DNA of 34,032 nt from Nemertoderma westbladi (Eukaryota > Xenacoelomorpha > Nemertodermatida > Nemertodermatidae): contig JAUCBJ010000244.1 of the NCBI GenBank assembly GCA_032718475.1, positions 1 to 34,032 of the forward strand. Direction: 5' to 3'. The notes beneath the pieces were generated by a model. That model made no database searches and was not told the origin of the DNA. It saw nothing but the letters and a program-made list of their open reading frames with translations. This document shows, in pieces, positions 10,501 through 19,300 of this stretch. Made by a program: the position numbers and the translations under genes. Within the stretch, counting starts at the first letter, position 1; the number at the start of each line of letters is the position of its first letter.

Positions 10501-13500
10501 AAGTGAACCTCCCTTAAACAAAATATATACACGAATCGTTCACCCTCCAATCCAAAGTGAACCTCCCTTAAACAAAATATATACACGAATCGTTCACCCT
10601 CCAATCCAAAGTGAACCTCCCTTAAACAAAATATATACACGAATCGTTCACCCTCCAATCCAAAGTGAACCTCCCTTAAACAAAATATATACACGAATCG
10701 TTCACCCTCCAATCCAAAGTGAACCTCCCTTAAACAAAATATATACACGAATCGTTCACCCTCCAATCCAAAGTGAACCTCCCTTAAACAAAATATATAC
10801 ACGAATCGTTCACCCTCCAATCCAAAGTGAACCTCCCTTAAACAAAATATATACACGAATCGTTCACCCTCCAATCCAAAGTGAACCTCCCTTAAACAAA
10901 ATATATACACGAATCGTTCACCCTCCAATCCAAAGTGAACCTCCCTTAAACAAAATATATACACGAATCGTTCACCCTCCAATCCAAAGTGAACCTCCCT
11001 TAAACAAAATATATACACGAATCGTTCACCCTCCAATCCAAAGTGAACCTCCCTTAAACAAAATATATACACGAATCGTTCACCCTCCAATCCAAAGTGA
11101 ACCTCCCTTAAACAAAATATATACACGAATCGTTCACCCTCCAATCCAAAGTGAACCTCCCTTAAACAAAATATATACACGAATCGTTCACCCTCCAATC
11201 CAAAGTGAACCTCCCTTAAACAAAATATATACACGAATCGTTCACCCTCCAATCCAAAGTGAACCTCCCTTAAACAAAATATATACACGAATCGTTCACC
11301 CTCCAATCCAAAGTGAACCTCCCTTAAACAAAATATATACACGAATCGTTCACCCTCCAATCCAAAGTGAACCTCCCTTAAACAAAATATATACACGAAT
11401 CGTTCACCCTCCAATCCAAAGTGAACCTCCCTTAAACAAAATATATACACGAATCGTTCACCCTCCAATCCAAAGTGAACCTCCCTTAAACAAAATATAT
11501 ACACGAATCGTTCACCCTCCAATCCAAAGTGAACCTCCCTTAAACAAAATATATACACGAATCGTTCACCCTCCAATCCAAAGTGAACCTCCCTTAAACA
11601 AAATATATACACGAATCGTTCACCCTCCAATCCAAAGTGAACCTCCCTTAAACAAAATATATACACGAATCGTTCACCCTCCAATCCAAAGTGAACCTCC
11701 CTTAAACAAAATATATACACGAATCGTTCACCCTCCAATCCAAACATATGATGAAAAAAAGGACATTTAATTTTTTAAAACAAAGGAAAAATTGGAAGAT
11801 GCAGTACAAAAAATTATATGTATATTTTGTACATTTGTACATAAAAAAGGAAACATTATTAAGGAAATATTGTAAAAAAAGATAAATTGCTAAAATAATA
11901 AATTGCTAAAAAAAAGGAAAACACAAAGCATTGAAAAAATAAACTCCGGAAGACCTGAGCTTCTAATTGTTTAGGGTAAAATAGAGAAACTAACCCTGTC
12001 CATTTCTCTTTCCACAACCTTGGTTTTAGGCGAGGGTTTACAAACCGTCTTCCTCAAACACTCTGAGTAAACAATGTAGATGATGGCGGCGATCAAGGCA
12101 ACCAGGGTTACAACGAGAATGGCGATATGAGCCGGTCGCATGTACTCCTCACAGAGATCCTTGTCTATGTCCCACGGTAAACTCTTATTGAAACCGAATG
12201 GAGTGTAACAGTTGAGATACGATACGTTTAGGTAGCTACCTTTCGGTAAAGGGACTACATCACCATAATCACTAGACTCATATCGTTCGCGCCCTCTCAA
12301 ACAATCCGCCAGACGTTTGGTGCTGCAGTTGCAATGAATGGGGTTTCCTCTAAATGTGAATGTAGCTTGAATACTCTGCGTCTTGTTTAGAACGTTACAT
12401 TCGAAAGTCTCTATTTGATTGTAATCCAAATTCACTTGCCGCAGGTTTCTTAGGCATCTAAAGGTATCCTCGAGGAGGTATCTGATGGTGTTATTATTCG
12501 CGTGAATTTCTTCCAGATCCGGGTAGGGCCTGAAGCTGTCCTCGTCTAGGTGTGTTATTACGTTGTTGCTGAGGAACAACTTTGAAATCCCGCAGCCTAA
12601 ATCTCTGGGTACCTCTTTTAGTCCCAAGTTGGTGCAACTAAAATATACAAATAAATATAAAGAGATCTACGGTAGGCGTACATAGATCTACGGTAGGCCT
12701 ACAGAGATCTACGGTAGGCCTACAGAGATCTACGGTAGGCCTACAGAGATCTACGGTAGGCCTACATAGATCTACGGTAGGCCTACAGAGATCTACGGTA
12801 GGCCTACAGAGATCTACGGTAGGCCTACAGAGATCTACGGTAGGCCTACATAGATCTACAGTAGGCCTACATAGATCTACGGTAGGCCTACATAGATCTA
12901 CGGTAGGCCTACAGAGATCTACGGTAGACCTACAGAGATCTACGGTAGGCCTACAGAGATCTACGGTAGACATACAGAGATATACGGTAGACCTATAGAG
13001 ATCTACGGTAGGCCTACAGAGATATACGGTAGGCCTACATAGATCTACGGTAGGCCTACATAGATCTACGGTAGGCCTACAGAGATCTACGGTAGACCTA
13101 CAGAGATCTACGGTAGGCCTACAGAGATCTACGGTAGGCCTATAGAGATTTACGGTAGGCCTACAGAGATCTACGGTAGGCCTACAGAGATCTACGGTAG
13201 GCCTACAGAGATCTACGGTAGGCCTACAGAGATCTACGGTAGGCCTACAGAGATCTACGGTAGGCCTACAGAGATCTACGGTAGGCCTACAGAGATCTAC
13301 GGTAGGCCTACAGAGATCTACGGTAGGCATTCATAGATCTACGGTAGGCCTATGGAGATCTACGGTAGGCCTACAGACATCTACGCTAGACTTACAGAGA
13401 TCTACGGTAGGCCTACAGAGATCTACGGTAGGCCTATGGAGATCTACGGTAGGCCTACAGAGATATACGGTAGGCCTACAGAGATATACGGTAGGCCTAC

Positions 13501-16500
13501 AGAGATATACGGTAGGCCTACAGAGATCTACGGTAGGCCTACAGAGATATACGGTAGGCCTACAGAGATCTACGGTAGGCCTACAGAGGTCTACGGTAGG
13601 CCTACAGAGATCTACGGTAGGCCTCTAGAGATCTACGGTAGGCCTATGGAGATCTACGGTAGGCTTCTAGAGATCTACGGTAGGCCGATATAGATCTACG
13701 GTAGGCCTACAGAGATCTACGGTAGGCCTACAGAGATATACGGTAGGCCTACAGAGATCTACGGTAGGCCGATATAGATCTACGGTAGGCCTCTGGAGAT
13801 CTACGGTAGGCCTATGGAGATCTACGGTAGGCCTACAGAGATCTACGGTAGGCCTACAGACATCTACGGTAGACCTACAGAGATCTACGGTAGGCCTATA
13901 GAGATCTACGGTAGTCCTCTAGAGATCTACGGTAGGCCTATGGAGATCTACGGTAGGCCTACAGAGATCTACGGTAGGCCTACAGACATCTACGGTAGGC
14001 CTACAGAGATCTACGGTAGGCCTACAGAGATCTACGGTAGGCATTCATAGATCTACGGTAGGCCTATGGAGATCTACGGTAGTCCTACAGAGATCTACGG
14101 TAGGCCTCCATAGATATACGGTAGGCCTACAGAGATCTACGGTAGGCCTACAGACATCTACGCTAGACTTACAGAGATCTACGGTAGGCCTACAGAGATC
14201 TACGGTAGGCCTACTGAGATCTACGGTAGGCCTACAGAGATATACGGTAGGCCTACATAGATCTACGGTAGGCCTACATAGATCTACGATAGACCTATAG
14301 AGATCTACGGTAGGCCTACAGACATCTACGCTAGACTTACAGAGATCTACGGTAGACCTACAGAGATCTACGGTAGGCCTACAGAGATCTACGGTAGGCC
14401 TACAGAGATATACGGTAGGCCTACATAGATCTACGGTAGGCCTACATAGATCTACGATAGACCTATAGAGATCTACGGTAGGCCTACAAAGATCTACGGT
14501 AGGCCTACAGAGATCTACGGTAGACCTACAGAGATCTACGGTAGACCTACAGAGATCTACGGTAGGCCTACATAGATCTACGGTAGGCCTACATAGATCT
14601 ACGATAGACCTATAGAGATCTACGGTAGGCCTACAAAGATCTACGGTAGGCCTACAGAGATCTACGGTAGGCATTCATAGATCTACGGTAGGCCTACAGA
14701 GATCTACGGTAGGCCTACAGAGATCTACGGTAGACCTACAGAGATCTACGGTAGGCCTACATAGATATACGGCAGGCCTACAGAGATATACGGTAGGCCT
14801 ACATAGATATACGGTAGGCCTACAGAGATCTACGGTAGACCTACAGAGATCTACGGTAGGCCTACAGAGATCTACGGTAGGCCTACAGACATCTACGCTA
14901 GACTTACAGAGATCTACGGTAGGCCTACAGAGATCTACGGTAGGCCTACAGAGATCTACGGTAGGCCTACAGAGATATACGGTAGGCCTACATAGATCTA
15001 CGGTAGGCCTACATAGATCTACGATAGACCTATAGAGATCTACGGTAGGCCTACAGACATCTACGCTAGACTTACAGAGATCTACGGTAGACCTACAGAG
15101 ATCTACGGTAGGCCTACAGAGATCTACGGTAGGCCTACAGAGATATACGGTAGGCCTACATAGATCTACGGTAGGCCTACATAGATCTACGATAGACCTA
15201 TAGAGATCTACGGTAGGCCTACAAAGATCTACGGTAGGCCTACAGAGATCTACGGTAGGCCTACAGACATCTACGCTAGACTTACAGAGATCTACGGTAG
15301 ACCTACAGAGATCTACGGTAGGCCTACAGAGATCTACGGTAGGCCTACAGAGATCTACGGTAGACCTACAGAGATCTACGGTAGACCTACAGAGATCTAC
15401 GGTAGACATACAGAGATCTACGGTAGGCCTACAGAGATCTACGGTAGACCTACAGAGATCTACGGTAGACCTACAGAGATCTACGGTAGGCCTACATAGA
15501 TATACGGCAGGCCTACAGAGATATACGGTAGGCCTACATAGATATACGGTAGGCCTACAGAGATCTACGGTAGACCTACAGAGATCTACGGTAGACCTAC
15601 AGAGATCTACGGTAGGCCTACATAGATATACGGCAGGCCTACAGAGATATACGGTAGGCCTACATAGATATACGGTAGGCCTACAGAGATCTACGGTAGA
15701 CCTACAGAGATCTACGGTAGGCCTACAGAGATCTACGGTAGGCTTATAGGGAGTATCAAGTGTTCTAGGAGTGATGTATACGGAAAAGCGAAACCTTGTA
15801 TACCGTCACGCACATGGATGGGGCAAGCAAATAAGCTTGTAAAACATCCGGGAGGCCCCTACTTAATACTCTTCCTACTGTGTAATAACACTATGAAACC
15901 ACTCATTCACCAAACTTCTTTCCTACAGCTCACTTCATTGGACGTCCTCTAGAGGGTGGAAGCTCAACTACTGTAGTGCTGAATCAAACAAAATGGTATT
16001 TTTTGGTCATCCATTGAGTCCCTCCACTGATAATTCATTGTTGGTGATAATTTCATCAGCTAATAACGTACAATACTGTAGGCCTACTGTAGTTGCTCTA
16101 GAGGCTTGAACTATTTGTATGCCCAATACACAGGCAGACAGGTTAAGGACACTTATAGGCCAGCAAAGTTTAGGAGAACAGTGCAAATATTTGGCGTTCA
16201 GATTCAGTCAGAGTTCCACCAAAGGCACTAGGTAATAATTTCTGGGATAGGCAAGTAATCCTCCCTAATGTCTCCGCCCCTAACTACTGCATATAGTGAC
16301 AATCAATGATGATGTTGACCCAGCATTCCCAGCATATACAGATGAAAAAATAATCCTAGAGCTTCTAATAGGGTCTGGGGAGGAGCTACGTTGCTATATA
16401 TGTATAACGAGCTACGTTGCTACATATGTACAACGAGCTACGTTGCTACATATGTACAACGAGCTACGTTGCTACATATGTACAACGAGCTACGTTGCTA

Positions 16501-17457
16501 CATATGTACAACGAGCTACGTTTCTACATATGTACAACGATGGTTCTAACATGTGTCCAAACTTATCGTAGGCCACCCAACGCGATTGGCTCTGTGAACC
16601 GATTAAAATAAGCGTTCTTTGAAATAATATTTTGGGAGGGAGTTCAAGTCAGAATTAAAAGACACTAAATTCCAGGAGGGTGTACTAGTTTTAGTAGTCC
16701 TGATTATAGAGGCCTAAATTATTGGCTGATTGCTAATAATACTACTGTACAGTATTAGTACAACCAATGATGTATGTACTGTACTGTGGGGTGTGGGGAT
16801 ACCATTGCATTGTACAGTATAGTATACACTATACAGTAATAAACTACAACGGTACCCAACATTCCCATCTGAGCATCTGGCATATGCTGTGCTAAGGCTG
16901 ACCATTCATAGAGTAGATGTGGCAACAACCAGACAGGCAATAGAGCCAGAAGATAAATTATTTCACAATCAATAAAATAGGTTGAGTTTAGTTTTTATCT
17001 TAGCAAGCAGATGCTGTGAGCTGCATGCTGCAAGAAGTACAGATAATATATACCGGTACCTGTACTACACATTTTGGAGTAACAACTACCTACTGACACT
17101 GACAACTCGATAATTCTGTAATTAGATATTATTACAATACAGGCATTTTATTTTATAAGAATGTTTATATTTATTTTTTCTATGAGTACACTCCATCTTT
17201 CTTCAAATTTTCTTTCAAAGTTTTTTTTATGGGCCTATTGCCTATAGTAATACTGAAGGCCCCTAATAAGGAGAGGGTTGCTATAACTACAGCACTAAGC
17301 TGGCAGGGCCAGAAATTAATTAATCATTTTACTGTACTAACTTTGCCTCTCCAGAATTTTTCTTACATTCGCAGCGTCCACATTTTTCTGACTCGAATTG
17401 GCCTTCCACTCCGTTGGAGGCGAGTAACAACCAAATTAAAGATAATACGATTAACAT
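7094..17457 (-). CDS. LRR single-pass transmembrane protein, four-exon gene model
   Basis: Joining minus-strand exons 17457-17342, 12637-11995, 8308-8198 and 7591-7094 gives 455 residues with every splice phase compatible (phase 2, 0, 0). The order is signal peptide 1-19; LRR N-cap cysteines C26, C29, C31 and C40; LRR strands around L59-F74, L80-F98 and L104-F117; LRR C-cap beginning NPIHCNC (C141, C143, C151, C182, C201); a hydrophobic helix at about 208-229; then basic residues and a 225-residue tail. Sequons at N87, N123, N142, N176 and N189 sit on the predicted extracellular side. This architecture is typical of metazoan adhesion or receptor LRR proteins with few repeats, and ligand and function are unknown. 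The tail is rich in Pro, Arg, Asp and Tyr, is probably disordered, and has no kinase or TIR domain. The donors are GTTAGT, GTTAGT and GTAAGT. An in-frame TAA sits two codons before the start. The model is inferred without transcript data. Confidence 0.8.
7261..7350 (-). repeat. Coding 18-bp tandem repeat, about five copies
   Basis: Five near-identical 18-bp units (plus-strand core GTAACGGGGCTCGTCG) encode the hexapeptide DEPRY(N/S) in the cytoplasmic tail of the LRR protein. The unit length keeps the frame, so copy number can vary without disrupting the protein. Tyrosine in an acidic context could be a phosphorylation target, which is inference. Confidence 0.85.
7592..8197 (-). other. LRR gene intron 3
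   Basis: A 606-bp A/T-rich interval bounded by GTAAGT and TTTCCTTCATAG on the minus strand. The open frame runs from exon 3 to 7991 through the donor, but this is read-through into intron. No repeat array or other feature is recognised. Confidence 0.7.
8198..8308 (-). CDS. LRR gene exon 3: cytoplasmic linker, 37 codons
   Basis: Flanked by ATCTATTTACAG and by a strong donor AAG|GTAAGT, this 111-bp exon is phase 0 at both ends and open throughout. It encodes KLDGSIRSVNLGPDDYKHHR followed by QPSLAIPENTDVDAPSK. The sequence is polar and acidic with no known domain. Support comes from the splice sites, the phase match on both sides and its location between two convincing exons. Confidence 0.75.
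8309..10448 (-). other. LRR gene intron 2, non-array part
   Basis: About 2.1 kb of A/T-rich single-copy sequence. Two diverged copies of a segment of about 110-120 bp sit at roughly 10060-10172 and 10194-10320; both contain GGAAAT(A/G)AAATCA followed by CAACCATG and CTTATATTTT. Short GACAGACAGACA runs occur near 10166-10180 and the octamer TAGGCCTA at 9287-9294. No RNA gene or further exon is seen. Confidence 0.6.
10449..11744. repeat. 54-bp minisatellite, exactly 24 copies, in LRR intron 2
   Basis: Units start GTGAACCTCCCTTAAAC at 10449, 10503 and so on to 11744, exactly 24 x 54 bp, with no difference visible by eye. The minus strand is open across the whole array (18-residue repeat containing FGLEGERFVY) because 54 is divisible by three; it is not evidence for a protein. 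GTGAAC and GTTCAC within each unit form a 6-bp inverted pair 35 bp apart. Perfect identity implies very recent expansion or strong homogenisation. Confidence 0.97.
11745..11994 (-). other. A-rich start of LRR intron 2
   Basis: On the sense (minus) strand this is the T-rich stretch immediately after the exon 2 donor GTTAGT. Poly-A-rich short repeats (plus strand AAAAAAAGGA, AAATTGCTAAA duplicated near 11883-11908) are present. No gene is visible. Confidence 0.6.
11995..12637 (-). CDS. LRR gene exon 2: LRRs, LRR C-cap and transmembrane helix
   Basis: The exon opens after TTTGTATATTTTAG with the codon remainder T, then C-T-N-L-G-L-K-E-V-P-R-D-L, the usual LRR N-cap exit into the first repeat. 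It contains LFLSNNVITHLDEDSF, LEEIHANNNTIRYLLEDTF and LRQVNLDYNQIETF repeats, the C-cap and the single transmembrane segment (AHIAILVVTLVALIAAIIYI). It ends at AGG|GTTAGT in phase 0, just after EREMDR. The 21-bp minisatellite stops only about 23 bp from the acceptor. Confidence 0.9.
12661..15747. repeat. 21-bp minisatellite, about 147 copies, in LRR intron 1
   Basis: Each 21-bp unit joins an AGATCT palindrome to a GTAGGCCTAC palindrome through ACG. Substitution variants (AGATAT, TAGACC, CTAGACTT, CATTCATAG) recur in fixed blocks. For example, the CATTCATAG variant reappears at about 13326, 14041 and 14671, and an ACGATAGACCTATAG block followed by ACATCTACGCTAGAC recurs around 14287, 15017 and 15189. 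The array therefore has higher-order structure from segmental duplication. Seven-residue reading frames on both strands (such as RPTVDLC) are artefacts. The array ends 23 bp before the exon 2 acceptor on the sense strand. Confidence 0.97.
15748..16384 (-). other. LRR intron 1, unique segment
   Basis: Single-copy sequence between two arrays. It contains GTATAC-type short palindromes and one TAGGCCTA at 16079-16086 flanked by CTGTAG on both sides. No exon with compatible phase or coding character was found. Confidence 0.55.
16385..16540. repeat. 26-bp minisatellite, six copies
   Basis: Units begin GCTACGTTGCTACATATG at 16385, 16411, 16437, 16463, 16489 and 16515. GTTG and CAAC flank a TACATATGTA palindrome, so each unit can form an 18-nt hairpin with a one-base bulge. 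The first copy has TATATATGTATAAC variants. The array lies in LRR intron 1. Confidence 0.93.
16541..17341 (-). other. LRR intron 1, segment next to exon 1
   Basis: A/T-rich single-copy sequence bounded by the exon 1 donor GTTAGT. It includes repeated short CTGTACAG-like palindromes and a 7-bp-arm hairpin GTATAGT-ATAC-ACTATAC at 16817-16834. No exon is seen; overlapping short frames at 16714-16940 lack domain features. Confidence 0.55.
17342..17457 (-). CDS. LRR gene exon 1: signal peptide and start of the LRR N-cap
   Basis: This short exon encodes MLIVLSLIWLLLASNGVEG, a clear hydrophobic signal peptide, followed by QFESEKCGRCECKKNSGEA. CxxCxC is the opening of an LRR N-terminal cap. The donor AAA|GTTAGT leaves two bases (AA), which the first base of the next exon turns into AAT (N39), immediately before C40. 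The cap pattern CxxCxC(8)C is therefore completed only across the splice, which is strong evidence that the exons belong together. An upstream alternative donor (AAT|GTAAGA) leaves the wrong phase and would give a stop in exon 2. Confidence 0.82.
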
Positions 17458-18177
17458 TGTTTAATTATATTTAGTAGATAACATAGCCTACGGATGATTC
17501 ACCATACAACAAGGGTCATTCATTTCGTTTTCAGGTAGCATAACTATAACAAAATAATGATATTTAATTATGAACACAAACAATATAATTGTACTAATTT
17601 TAGGAAAATCAATTTAATTTTAAGGTAATTTATTAATAATTGGTATATAATATGTCGGCAACATTCCTACCGCCAAAGTTATCCATATCAATAATATAAT
17701 TCATTACACTTCCCCTCCACTCTCAAGCATTATTGTTTTGTGCCAAGAAAATATTTGGCTTGAATGACTACTACTGTATACTGCATAATGCACAGTAATA
17801 GTCTTTACTTTAAGAGCTAATGCCTAATGGTTGGTTAGTAAATTCAATGTAATTGAGTTCTATATACAGTAGACCCCAAAGAACTAATTATAGTCAAATA
17901 CACACACACATTGTTGTAACCAATAGCTGAACGTATTCTATGTACTGTACATACAAATCTATGTTATAGATGAATCAGTATATGTTGGTTTATACTTGTG
18001 AAGTGATTTTAGGCGTACAATATTATGCCAAATACTGTACTTTATTAGTTTATTACATACTTACATAGTTTACAGTGGGACCATCATTATTGCTTCAGTT
18101 TTGAATTCTAGAGTTTGATTCATTGATTCACTAAGCTCTGTAACCAAGTTCTGTTTTATGCTACATGCTTCAGATAG

Positions 18178-18262
18178 GGGGGTGGAAACTGGACGCAATA
18201 AAAATGTATCCCTCTCCAGGGGAAATTCGACGCAAATAACAGCTGATTACTCTCAAAAATAA
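18178..18262 (+). repeat. Dispersed repeat, copy 2
   Basis: This matches the minus-strand reading of about 1096-1190. Conserved blocks are GACGCAATAAAAAT (related to GATGCAATCAAAAT), CCAGGGGAAA, TCGACGCAAATAAC and TGATTACTC. A G-run precedes it at 18176-18181. The element sits in the divergent promoter interval, so it could have contributed regulatory sequence, which is inference. Confidence 0.7.
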
Positions 18263-18384
18263 AACTATCCTGTTCTACAGTATAGTGTTCAGTTTATTGT
18301 TTTGGTTAAGATTAAATTGACTAAATTGAGAATTTAACATTGAGGAGGGATATTAATTCGCCAAGGCGGGTTTTGCGTAGAGTT

Positions 18385-18404
18385 CCCCCCCCCCCCCCCC
18401 CCCC
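18385..18404. repeat. Poly-C run, 20 bases
   Basis: Twenty uninterrupted C bases between AGTT and TGTCTC, 310 bp upstream of the EF-hand gene start codon. Homopolymer length is prone to sequencing error. The G-rich strand could form a quadruplex. Confidence 0.85.
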
Positions 18405-18456
18405 TGTCTCACATGCTTTGATAGTTTAGCATCTTTACTTATTAGTCTCCGGGAAT

Positions 18457-18577
18457 GGTTTGCCTATCTGGTTTGCCTATCTGGTTTGCCTATCTGGTGC
18501 CTATCTGGTTTGCCTATCTGGTTTGCCTATCTGGTTTGCCTATCTGGTTTGCCTATCTGGTTTGCCTATCTGGTTTG
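18457..18577. repeat. 13-bp minisatellite, nine copies
   Basis: The unit GGTTTGCCTATCT repeats nine times from 18457, one copy being shortened to 11 bp (GGTGCCTATCT near 18496). It lies about 140 bp upstream of the EF-hand gene start codon and therefore probably in the promoter or 5' UTR. Confidence 0.94.
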
Positions 18578-18714
18578 CAATCTACTGACTGATCCATTGT
18601 TAGAAATTTCAGACTCAGACCGGATTAACTTTTTCTGTATAGACAGTACCGGTAATTAATTGTAATGATGTAATTTCTATTGCGTTCTGATAATCTGTGG
18701 GTAATCTAGAAGAA

Positions 18715-18749
18715 ATGGACCAAGAAGAAGAATGGAGGGATCTCTTTGA
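18715..18749 (+). CDS. EF-hand (rhomboid-related-like) gene exon 1
   Basis: ATG in good initiation context (GAAGAAATGG) opens MDQEEEWRDLF followed by two bases GA and a strong donor GTAAGT at 18750. Joined to the exon at 20699, GA plus G gives glutamate and the reading becomes WRDLFEKFDRNHDGILT, a canonical EF-hand entry helix and loop. This small exon is convincing only because of that join. In the same frame TAA occurs eight codons upstream, so an extended N-terminus would need another exon. Confidence 0.75.
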
Positions 18750-19300
18750 GTAAGTAACCCTGCGGCTACGCTGGAGCGTGTTTAGGGATAATTATAATAA
18801 TCTCTTAGTAATAATAATATCCGTTAATTGGGATGGGGTGCATGATTTATTATAATTTATAATTAAGAGGGTGCAACTGCAAACTTATGCATATTCTCGA
18901 ACCCTTGAGGCAACGCAATCAACATTATCAAGACTATCTGTCATTCAGCAAACTTTTAGTAATGTCAATGGCGGACCACCTTGTTTAGTCTTGCAAGTCG
19001 GCTGCCTTTTAGACAAGATCATGCGCAGATTGGTCAGTTCTACGGTGTCGGTGGCTAACAACAGTCTCATCGGCGTAGTGTCGACAGGGTGTTGCTTGGC
19101 TCTTGCAATTCTCGGTCACTACCCCGAGAATGTACAGTGCCTTGCTAATTACGTGTGCCATGAACCCAGGGAGCATTCTGCTATAGGTTCCGTCAAGGGA
19201 TACCGGTATGGTCACTCCTCCATAAGAGCCCCACAGGGACTATCTGCAACACCCACTCTACTTCTGCCCGCAATAAACTTATCCCCTGAGAAGGTTTAAT
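18750..19300 (+). other. EF-hand gene intron 1, 5' part, with an unexplained open frame
   Basis: This follows the GTAAGT donor. From 18871 to 19299 a 142-codon plus-strand frame is open in sequence that is more GC-rich than its surroundings and not tandemly repeated. The translation has no motif I recognise and begins with GTG, not ATG. It may be a chance opening, a degenerate mobile-element piece or an undetected exon. Confidence 0.4.

Larger units (their letters stand above)
17458..18714. promoter_or_regulatory. Divergent promoter interval between the LRR gene and the EF-hand gene
   Basis: The start codons of the two genes point away from each other across 1,257 bp, so this interval should hold both promoters and 5' UTRs. 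It is A/T-rich and contains copy 2 of the dispersed repeat, a 20-C run and a 13-bp array, all on the EF-hand side. I cannot place a TATA box or initiator with confidence. It is not a CpG-rich promoter. Undetected 5' non-coding exons for either gene are possible. Confidence 0.5.

Noticed and set aside
10446-11747. 433-codon minus-strand frame over the 54-bp array as a repetitive protein
   Set aside because: It is explained entirely by 24 identical 54-bp units inside an intron of the LRR gene. The frame begins and ends with the array.
12638-15409. RPTVDLC and EIYGRPT heptad-repeat proteins over the 21-bp array
   Set aside because: Frames on opposite strands are broken at irregular points by substitutions and the array lies in an intron.
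15748-16384. Possible structured RNA gene in the unique strip between two arrays
   Set aside because: No tRNA box A/B, snRNA or rRNA signature could be recognised by eye.
16714-16940. Overlapping minus-strand frames as the signal-peptide exon of the LRR gene
   Set aside because: They have no LRR cap cysteines and no donor in the needed phase. The exon at 17457-17342 fits both requirements.
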